Part shown: one piece after another, positions 4,640 through 9,993 of the stretch | How positions within the stretch are numbered: position 1 is the first letter of the stretch | How the letters are laid out: the number at the start of each line of letters is the position of its first letter | NCBI GenBank assembly: GCA_020628975.1 | Contig: JAHDEF010000054.1 | Span: 1 to 9,993, forward strand | Origin: Aquimarina sp. | GTDB taxonomy: Bacteria; Bacteroidota; Bacteroidia; Flavobacteriales; Flavobacteriaceae | Length of the DNA stretch: 9,993 nt | Direction: 5' to 3' | Notes under the pieces: generated by a model | The model's database searches: none | What the model saw: only the letters and a program-made list of their open reading frames with translations | What the model was told of the DNA's origin: nothing | Made by a program: the position numbers and the translations under genes

Positions 4640-7204
4640 ATGTTGAAGAAATATTCTCGTTCGATTATCGTAGTTTTTTTAACGGGTTTGGTTATAACTA
4701 GTTGTTCAAGAAAAAAAGACAAATGGCTCAATCGTAATTGGCATGCAATGACCACTTACTACAATACCGCATTTAACGGAAAAGAAGCTTTTATTGTTGG
4801 GAAGCAAAATGTAATTGATGCTTATCAAGATAATTACTGGAAACAATTACCTGTGGAGCGTTTGGAACTTAAAACAGCCGAAGATATTTACAATGGCGAG
4901 AATAGTAATCCCGATTTTTTAAGAGCAGAAGAAAAAGCAGCAAAAGCCATTCAAAAGCACTCTATGGTTATTGCTGACAATGAGCGGAATCCGCAAATAG
5001 ATGAAGCTTTTATGTTGTTGGGAAAAGCACGTTATTTTGATCAGCGATTTATAGGGGCTTTAGAGGCATTTAATTATATTTTATACAAATACCCTACAAG
5101 TAACAATATTAATAATGCTAAAGTTTGGAAGGCTAAAGTACAATTGCGATTAGAAAATGACGAGGGAGCTGTTAAAAGCTTAAAGAAAATGTTGTTTAAG
5201 CAAAAAATTGATCTTGAGCCACAAGAGTTAGCCGATGCATCAGCCATTTTAGCGCAAGGGTATATTAACCTAAAACATAAAGATAGTGCTATTGCACCGA
5301 TAAAAGTAGCTATTGACAACACCAAAAGTATGGAAGAAAAAGGACGTTACCTTTTTATTCTTGGGCAGTTATACAACAGCATTCGTGAAAGAGACACAGC
5401 CAATATACATTTTGATCGATTAATCAAATTAAATAGAAGGGTGCCGCGCGAATATCTTGTTAATGCATATATCGCTAAGGCTAGAAATTTAGAAATTGAT
5501 TCTGATGACCAAATAGCTTTCTTAGATATCTTAAATAAATTAGAAAATAATTGGGAAAACAGGCCGTATCTTGATCGTATTTATTACGAAAAAGCCATCT
5601 TCTTTTTTGCTGCCGATTCATTCAATTTAGCTTCAAAGTATTATAACAAATCGCTACGAACAAATTCGAGCGACAGTTATTTAAGGTCACTAGATTATGA
5701 AACCTTAAGTAAAATTTCTTTCAATAATGCCGAATACACTACAGCAGGAAAGTATATGGATAGTACACTTAATTTGTTAGATAGTAATTCGAAGCGATTT
5801 CGTGTAATTCAAAAAAAACGCAATAATCTTGATGAAGTAATTCGTTACGAAACGGTCGTTCATGATAATGACAGTATTTTGAAATTAACTTCAATGTCAA
5901 AAGTCAATCAGCAGGCTTTTTTCAATCGTTATACCGACAGTTTAAAAAATCTTAAAAAAGAAAAATTAAAGAAACAAAAAGCGCGTTTTGCAAAACAATT
6001 ACAAAATGCGGGAAATTTAGATTCTAAATCTTTTGTACAAGGAAAAAGAGAAAATGAAGGCTTTTACTTTTATAACCCTAGCATTGTAGATAATGGTCGA
6101 TTACAATTTGAAAATATTTATGGGAAACGTCAATTGGTCGATAATTGGAAAGTTTCAAGCTTAAGCGGGTTAAATAATATTGTCGAGGCGCTTGAACCCG
6201 TTGATGAAGATTATGATATTAATAAAGATCCGCAATTCGATCCTCAAACCTATTTGTCTAAAATTCCAACAGACGTCAAAGTAATTGATAGCTTAAATTT
6301 AGGGCTGAACGATGCCTATTTTCAGCTAGGAACTTTATATAAAGAGCAGTTGCGAGAGTATTTTAAGGCTTCGGAAAGTTTTGAGGCCGTATTAAAAAAC
6401 AACCCTGACGAAAAATATATTTTACCGGCTAAATACAACTTGTATAAAATTTACCAAGTCAATGGAAATTTTAGTAAAGAAGAGCAAGTGCGTCAAGATA
6501 TTCTAAAAAATCATCCCGATTCACGCTACGCGGCGATAGTTAAAGATCCTTTTAAACAAGTCGAGGGTGATGAGTCGAATTTTGACAAACAGTACGCTAA
6601 AGTCTATAAAAAGTACCAAAATGAGCAATATGCACAAGTAATTCAAGATTTAGAGCCTATGATTGAAGCTTATAAAGGTGACGATCTTGAGCTTCGATTA
6701 GTTTTACTTAAAGCAAATGCATTAGGAAAACTTGAAGGAGTTTCAGCTATGAAACCAGGACTGACTTACTTGGCTAATACATTTCCACAATCTGTCGAAG
6801 GTAAGCGCGCGTTAGATTTATTGTCAAGCACCATTCCACATTTGGAAAATATGCAATTTAGAAACGACACAACGGCTAAGGCAAGATTCAAGTTAGTATA
6901 TGATGTAGCAGATGCTTCAGCGGCTAAAACATTAAAAGAGCAACTAGATCAATTGATTGAGCGTAGAAGATTTACCCAATTAAAAACATCTATAGATTTT
7001 TATACTCCTGATACCTCTTTAGTTGTAGTGCATGGAATGAAAGGAAAAGATCAAGTGCGAGCGGTGAATGCACTATTGAGTGATGAAAGTTTGTCTGATT
7101 CTGTAACCAGAGATGGGTTATATGTTTCAAGTGCCAATTATAGAGTAATTCAAGGGCAAAAAAAGTTGTCAGCATACAAAAAACAAATAGAATCCTTATT
7201 TTAG
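4640..7204 (+). CDS. porW: Type IX secretion / gliding motility TPR lipoprotein PorW (SprE)
   Basis: An 854-residue lipoprotein. The N-terminus has a basic start, a hydrophobic stretch at 8-20 and the lipobox ITSC with lipidated Cys22. After it comes the SprE-type opening KWLNRNWHAMTTYYNTAFNG (28-47), in which the WHAMTTYYN part is very characteristic of this family. TPR-like helical repeats are seen at about 121-152, 196-265, 312-342 and 555-606, the last with AYFQLGTLYKEQ followed by a FEAVLKNNP turn. Residues 433-455 are a lysine-rich helix. The C-terminal 110 residues end in the SANYRVIQGQKKLSAYKKQI motif common to Bacteroidota envelope proteins. PorW/SprE is needed for T9SS secretion and, in gliding flavobacteria, for movement; it is thought to link the PorK/PorN ring to the outer-membrane translocon. 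The length is close to Flavobacterium SprE. A bactofilin gene follows after 37 bp on the same strand. Confidence 0.92.
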   Translation: MLKKYSRSIIVVFLTGLVITSCSRKKDKWLNRNWHAMTTYYNTAFNGKEAFIVGKQNVIDAYQDNYWKQLPVERLELKTAEDIYNGENSNPDFLRAEEKAAKAIQKHSMVIADNERNPQIDEAFMLLGKARYFDQRFIGALEAFNYILYKYPTSNNINNAKVWKAKVQLRLENDEGAVKSLKKMLFKQKIDLEPQELADASAILAQGYINLKHKDSAIAPIKVAIDNTKSMEEKGRYLFILGQLYNSIRERDTANIHFDRLIKLNRRVPREYLVNAYIAKARNLEIDSDDQIAFLDILNKLENNWENRPYLDRIYYEKAIFFFAADSFNLASKYYNKSLRTNSSDSYLRSLDYETLSKISFNNAEYTTAGKYMDSTLNLLDSNSKRFRVIQKKRNNLDEVIRYETVVHDNDSILKLTSMSKVNQQAFFNRYTDSLKNLKKEKLKKQKARFAKQLQNAGNLDSKSFVQGKRENEGFYFYNPSIVDNGRLQFENIYGKRQLVDNWKVSSLSGLNNIVEALEPVDEDYDINKDPQFDPQTYLSKIPTDVKVIDSLNLGLNDAYFQLGTLYKEQLREYFKASESFEAVLKNNPDEKYILPAKYNLYKIYQVNGNFSKEEQVRQDILKNHPDSRYAAIVKDPFKQVEGDESNFDKQYAKVYKKYQNEQYAQVIQDLEPMIEAYKGDDLELRLVLLKANALGKLEGVSAMKPGLTYLANTFPQSVEGKRALDLLSSTIPHLENMQFRNDTTAKARFKLVYDVADASAAKTLKEQLDQLIERRRFTQLKTSIDFYTPDTSLVVVHGMKGKDQVRAVNALLSDESLSDSVTRDGLYVSSANYRVIQGQKKLSAYKKQIESLF

Positions 7205-7241
7205 CATAGTACAGTATCATAACCTAAATACCCCACTGATC

Positions 7242-7649
7242 ATGTTCTCAGAAAATAAAAAACCGAAAGAAACATTGGACTACTCAAAAAATCAAAATAA
7301 AATATCTGAAGGAACTCTAATTACTGGAGATTTAGTATCAAAAGGTGGATTTCGTATAGAAGGTAAAATAGAAGGAAATGTCAAAACAGAAGGTCGCGTA
7401 GTAGTTGGCGCTACCGGAAGCATTTCAGGAACGTTAACCTGTGAAAGCGCCGAGTTTGAAGGTAGTTTTTCAGGAAATCTAGACGTTTCAGATACACTTA
7501 CACTTAAGCCAACAGCTAAAATAGAAGGAGAAGTGGTTATAGGAAAATTAGTAGTAGAATCTGGCGCTAGTTTCAATGTGTCTTCTTGTGCCATGAAAGG
7601 CGCTGTAAAACCAATTAGCAAAAAACAGAATGGAGAAAAATCGGCTTAA
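7242..7649 (+). CDS. Bactofilin (polymer-forming cytoskeletal protein)
   Basis: A 135-residue protein with a single bactofilin (DUF583) domain at about 21-120. It shows the regular glycine/valine pattern of a short right-handed beta-helix: SKGGFRIEGKIEGNV at 33-47, VVVGATGSISGTL at 53-65, FEGSFSGNL at 72-80 and LVVESGASF at 103-111. The short polar, lysine-rich tails are typical. Bactofilins polymerise without nucleotides into membrane-associated filaments that scaffold wall enzymes or localise other proteins. The bactofilin reading frame overlaps atpZ by 20 bp, and the gene lies 37 bp behind porW with no terminator between, so it is probably read with both. The ATG at 7242 is the only sensible start. 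Which envelope process it serves here cannot be told from the sequence. Confidence 0.92.
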   Translation: MFSENKKPKETLDYSKNQNKISEGTLITGDLVSKGGFRIEGKIEGNVKTEGRVVVGATGSISGTLTCESAEFEGSFSGNLDVSDTLTLKPTAKIEGEVVIGKLVVESGASFNVSSCAMKGAVKPISKKQNGEKSA

Positions 7650-7851
7650 AAATTTTGCCGTTTTTACGGGTATAGGAATACAAATGGGTGCTACTATTTA
7701 TATAGGGCACCTTTTTGGTTCATGGCTAGATGCTAAATATGGTAAGCCTGAACCCTATTATGCTACTTGGATAACGCTGGGTGCTGTAGTATTAGCAACA
7801 GTCAGTGTTATTATGCAGGTCATTCGGTTTTCGAATAAGAATAGCAATTAG
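7630..7851 (+). CDS. atpZ: AtpZ/AtpI family small membrane protein of the ATP synthase locus
   Basis: A 73-residue protein with two membrane helices, at about 8-33 and 43-66. The first helix has the glycine-rich pattern TGIGIQMGATIYIGHLFGSW followed by LD, which marks the AtpZ/AtpI family (Pfam ATPase_gene1). Members sit just before F0 genes; they have been linked to assembly of the c-ring or to Mg2+/Ca2+ transport with AtpI. The start codon lies inside the bactofilin gene (20-bp overlap, +1 frame relation), so translation is probably coupled. The stop codon TAG lies within the left arm of an inverted repeat (7842-7860), so the last three residues may be derived from that repeat. There is good agreement between family, size and context. 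Confidence 0.88.
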   Translation: MEKNRLKNFAVFTGIGIQMGATIYIGHLFGSWLDAKYGKPEPYYATWITLGAVVLATVSVIMQVIRFSNKNSN

Positions 7852-7964
7852 CCTTTGGCTGTTAGCATTTAGAAATAAATAATTATGCTAATATTTTAAG
7901 CTATAGTTTTAAAAAAACGGGTTCACTATTTTTGCAGGAAAATTAAGCCAAAGGCTAATAGCTA
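7842..7964. repeat. Inverted repeat enclosing the atpZ downstream spacer
   Basis: The left arm 7842-7860 (TAGCAATTAGCCTTTGGCT) and the right arm 7946-7964 are reverse complements at 18 of 19 positions, with 13 in a row perfect. The arms contain TTAGC/GCTAA words typical of short dispersed repeats in flavobacterial spacers. A smaller pair, TTAGCAT (7862-7868) and ATGCTAA (7885-7891), lies inside. The left arm covers the atpZ stop codon, and the right arm ends 12 bp before the next start codon. A -7 box is in the loop. As RNA it would form a large hairpin between two coding regions. Confidence 0.65.
7927..7934 (+). promoter_or_regulatory. Probable -7 box before the AtpI-position gene
   Basis: TATTTTTG matches TAnnTTTG exactly and lies 42 bp before the ATG at 7977. 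No clear TTG is present 17-23 bp upstream, so the promoter is tentative. It would give the ATP synthase genes a start independent of porW and the bactofilin gene. Confidence 0.4.
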
Positions 7965-7976
7965 AAAGCCAGAATT

Positions 7977-8378
7977 ATGAAAAATTACCTACATTTCTTT
8001 CTCATTACTATTGCAGCCTATGCAATTCATAAATATATATTGCTTCCGCAATTAGAACTAAAGGATACCGTTCCTGTCTTTTTTCAGCATTTATTACTCG
8101 GTGGGCTAGCTTTATTAATCTACGCGGTAGGTGAATTTATGATCAAAAATTTCTTTTCTATTGCAGGGGTAGCCATTCTAGGGTTTATGGTGCTCAAAAT
8201 GATTGCACTAGTCATTTTTGTAAATACATACGATACAGAAATGGAAGCACAACCAGCCGTTAAATATATTTTTATTGCGTGTTACTTTTTGTATTTGATT
8301 GTTTTATTGTTGAAAATTATACCATTATTAAACATAGAGCTTCCTAAAAACACCGATGAAGCCCTTAACAATGAGTGA
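7977..8378 (+). CDS. Four-helix membrane protein at the AtpI position (DUF6168-like)
   Basis: A 133-residue membrane protein with four predicted helices at about 4-24, 35-52, 60-81 and 95-115, joined by short loops, and an acidic-to-polar tail after residue 120 (PKNTDEALNNE). It lies between atpZ and atpB, the position of the poorly conserved 'ATP synthase protein I' in many bacteria. The sequence resembles the flavobacterial family I remember as DUF6168; that assignment is from memory and not certain. No catalytic motif is visible. A role in assembly or stability of the F0 sector is plausible from position only. It is separated from atpZ by 125 bp containing an inverted repeat and a candidate -7 box, and from atpB by 92 bp containing another. 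Confidence 0.7.
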   Translation: MKNYLHFFLITIAAYAIHKYILLPQLELKDTVPVFFQHLLLGGLALLIYAVGEFMIKNFFSIAGVAILGFMVLKMIALVIFVNTYDTEMEAQPAVKYIFIACYFLYLIVLLLKIIPLLNIELPKNTDEALNNE

Positions 8379-8424
8379 TTTTAAAAAAAATGACAATCAT
8401 TCTATGTTTTGTTAATTAAAAATG

Positions 8425-8432
8425 TAATTTTG
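8425..8432 (+). promoter_or_regulatory. Probable -7 box before atpB
   Basis: TAATTTTG matches TAnnTTTG exactly, 38 bp before the atpB start. TTTTG at 8407-8411 is only 13 bp upstream, closer than normal for a -33 element, so activity is uncertain. Together with TTTTGCAG-containing sequence before the preceding gene it suggests internal starts for the ATP synthase genes. Confidence 0.4.
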
Positions 8433-8470
8433 CAGCCAAATTTCGAGTTTCAATTTATATTGTAGAACAG

Positions 8471-9760
8471 ATGATGGGAGCACAATCGCTAACCAAATTT
8501 ATTGCAACAATCGTTTTAACGGTTTCAAGCTTAGCTATTTTCGCAAGCACTGAAGGGCCAGAAAATCCTATACAGCACGAAGGGCATTCTCATAATGGAG
8601 AAGGACACCACGATGCACATAATCACGGTGCAGTTGCTAATTCGCAATCAAATGATAACGAAATGCATGGCGATGTTGATCAGCATGGGGCAACACATGA
8701 GGGAGAAATTAACACGAAAGAAGAAATTCAAGCATACGCTGACCATCACTTGGTCGATTCTCATGATTTCGGATTATTTTCTTTCGGAGAAGATGAGCGT
8801 CATCATGTAGGTTTTGCTTTGCCTGTAATTGTTTGGACAAGTAAGGGTTTAAGAACTTTTTTGTCTTCAGAATTTCATCACAATGATGATGGTCATGCTA
8901 TCGTAAAGGCTGATGGTGTTAATTTGGTTAAGATACACGATAAAATTTACGAGCTCAACGCTGGTGTAAAAGCGGTAAGTTTTGATGAAGATCATCACCC
9001 AACAAACGCACATAAAGTGTTAGACTTTTCAATAACAAAAAGTGTGGTAGGGATGTTGGTAGCAGGTTTGTTATTGCTACTTGGTTTTGGAGCTTTAGCG
9101 AAAGGATACAAGAAAGGGCCTATCCCGACAGGAGTAGGGAGATTCTTGGAGCCTTTAGTATTGTTTGTTCGTGATGAAATAGCAAGACCTAATATTGGAG
9201 AGAAGAAATACAAACGTTTTATGCCATTTTTATTAACGGTGTTTTTCTTTATCTGGGTGTTGAATCTATTAGGGTTGACGCCGTTAGGATTTAATGTTAC
9301 AGGGCAGATAGCAGTGACTGTATGTTTGGCATTGTTTACGTTTTTTATCACGACATTTAGTGCAAATAAAGATTATTGGAAGCATATTTTCTGGATGCCA
9401 GGCGTACCTGTGCCAATGAAAATAGTTTTGATGCCTATTGAAATTTTAGGAATGTTTACAAAGCCATTCTCACTATTAATTCGTTTGTTTGCAAACATTA
9501 CAGCAGGTCATGCGGTAGTAATGGGATTGATTGCAGTAGCATACACGGCAAGAAATGTTTTAGGTACACCAGGAGCATTTGGTGTTTCATTTGCGTTGAC
9601 ATTATTTATTTCATTAATTGAGTTGTTAGTAGCCTTTCTTCAAGCATTCATTTTTACAATGTTATCATCATTGTTTATAGGAATGGCAGTTGAGGAGCAT
9701 GACCATGATCATGCGCATGACGCTGAAGGGCACGGTGAACATGATAACGCAGTTGTTTAA
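8471..9760 (+). CDS. atpB: F-type ATP synthase subunit a (F0 sector)
   Basis: A 429-residue proton-channel subunit, much longer than E. coli subunit a (271). Residues 1-26 resemble a signal peptide (hydrophobic 10-24, AIFAS). Residues 27-185 form a His-rich, non-membrane domain of the type seen in Bacteroidota AtpB. The membrane core is at about 189-405. The essential stator arginine is Arg338 in LLIRLFANITAGH, and Gln391 in LQAFIFTMLSSLF matches E. coli Gln252. His347 and Glu384 occupy the places of E. coli Glu219 and His245, so this pair is exchanged. The C-terminus is again His-rich (six His in 410-424). Two adjacent ATG codons (8471 and 8474) are equally possible starts. Subunit c follows after 35 bp. 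The protein forms the two half-channels beside the c-ring in the inner membrane. Confidence 0.95.
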   Translation: MMGAQSLTKFIATIVLTVSSLAIFASTEGPENPIQHEGHSHNGEGHHDAHNHGAVANSQSNDNEMHGDVDQHGATHEGEINTKEEIQAYADHHLVDSHDFGLFSFGEDERHHVGFALPVIVWTSKGLRTFLSSEFHHNDDGHAIVKADGVNLVKIHDKIYELNAGVKAVSFDEDHHPTNAHKVLDFSITKSVVGMLVAGLLLLLGFGALAKGYKKGPIPTGVGRFLEPLVLFVRDEIARPNIGEKKYKRFMPFLLTVFFFIWVLNLLGLTPLGFNVTGQIAVTVCLALFTFFITTFSANKDYWKHIFWMPGVPVPMKIVLMPIEILGMFTKPFSLLIRLFANITAGHAVVMGLIAVAYTARNVLGTPGAFGVSFALTLFISLIELLVAFLQAFIFTMLSSLFIGMAVEEHDHDHAHDAEGHGEHDNAVV

Positions 9761-9795
9761 AAAGAATTTGTTTAATTATATATAAATTTTCAATT

Positions 9796-9990
9796 ATGAC
9801 TATCCCAACTTTAGTAGGAGCAGGTCTAATCGTAATCGGTGGTGGTTTAGGATTAGGTAAAATTGGAGGATCAGCTATGGAAGCGATCGCTCGTCAACCA
9901 GAAGCTGCTGGTAAAATCCAAACTGCAATGATTATCATTGGAGCACTTTTAGAAGGTTTAGCATTCGGTGCTTTAATCTTAGGAAAGTAA
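9796..9990 (+). CDS. atpE: F-type ATP synthase subunit c
   Basis: A 64-residue hairpin proteolipid of the inner membrane c-ring, complete in the window. Helix 1 carries the packing motif GGGLGLGKIGG at 15-25. The cytoplasmic loop is ARQPEA at 32-37, with the Arg-Gln-Pro that contacts the gamma and epsilon subunits. Helix 2 has the ion-binding carboxylate Glu53 in ALLEGLAFG. No Ser/Thr follows Glu53 as expected for sodium-type rings, so proton coupling is likely. Codon use is more biased than in neighbouring genes (repeated CGT, GGT, ATC, CAA and GCT), as expected for a very highly expressed subunit needed in many copies per complex. It follows atpB by 35 bp; atpF would be expected just beyond the window edge. 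Confidence 0.96.
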   Translation: MTIPTLVGAGLIVIGGGLGLGKIGGSAMEAIARQPEAAGKIQTAMIIIGALLEGLAFGALILGK

Positions 9991-9993
9991 TCT

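Noticed and set aside
7292..7621. 109-codon minus-strand open frame opposite the bactofilin gene
   Set aside because: It mirrors the third-position pattern of the bactofilin frame, shows no domain and has no promoter; it is a shadow.
8995..9351. 118-codon minus-strand open frame opposite atpB, and the small + frame at 8595-8810
   Set aside because: Both lie within the clearly coding atpB frame and their translations are low-complexity antisense or offset readings.
9796..9990. Sodium-binding c-ring
   Set aside because: The Ser/Thr expected after the ion-binding glutamate in sodium-type subunit c is replaced by Gly-Leu-Ala after Glu53.
1..9993. CRISPR array, tRNA, rRNA, intact transposase or phage genes
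   Set aside because: Looked for on both strands by eye; no regularly spaced repeats, cloverleaf sequences or such coding regions were seen.

Overview
The window is AT-rich chromosomal DNA from a member of the Bacteroidota, almost certainly a marine-type Flavobacteriaceae. The evidence is a type IX secretion/gliding lipoprotein (PorW/SprE), an F0 subunit a with the long histidine-rich N-terminus common in Bacteroidota, promoters of the TAnnTTTG class rather than sigma-70 type, and a lack of clear Shine-Dalgarno sites. The genus cannot be told from this sequence. No phage, transposase gene, CRISPR array, tRNA or rRNA was found. Most of the window is ordinary core genome, and the unusual material lies mainly between the genes.

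Layout. (1) Positions 1-1701, + strand: the 3' end of rimK (ATP-grasp glutamate ligase), then a zinc-dependent succinylglutamate desuccinylase/aspartoacylase-like enzyme, then 5-formyltetrahydrofolate cyclo-ligase, whose start overlaps the gene before it by 14 bp. (2) Positions 1716-2835: an HxlR-family repressor with a Cys-Cys pair near its N-terminus, divergent from an NfsB-like nitroreductase. The shared 88-bp region holds two TAnnTTTG promoters and several ATACTAT-type half-sites, which looks like a redox- or electrophile-sensing switch. (3) Positions 2836-3142: no gene. It holds a 131-bp MITE-like element with imperfect terminal inverted repeats and flanking ATAT, then a strong nested hairpin terminator. 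(4) Positions 3143-4192, - strand: a PaaE-type reductase (FAD/NAD(P) module plus C-terminal 2Fe-2S ferredoxin) with a good promoter. (5) Positions 4193-4639: a divergent intergenic region with an 82-bp palindromic element and a likely porW promoter. (6) Positions 4640-9990, + strand: porW/sprE, a bactofilin, atpZ (overlapping the bactofilin gene by 20 bp), a four-helix membrane protein of the AtpI position (possibly DUF6168), atpB and atpE. An inverted repeat of about 19 bp encloses the atpZ-to-next-gene spacer and includes the atpZ stop codon.

How the genes work together. The right half places an envelope machine powered by proton motive force (T9SS/gliding), a membrane-associated cytoskeletal polymer and the start of the F-type ATP synthase locus on one strand with tight spacing. 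TAnnTTTG-like -7 boxes before the DUF6168-like gene and before atpB suggest that the ATP synthase genes can also be transcribed on their own. The left half combines protein/peptide glutamylation, folate salvage and a self-contained stress-response pair.
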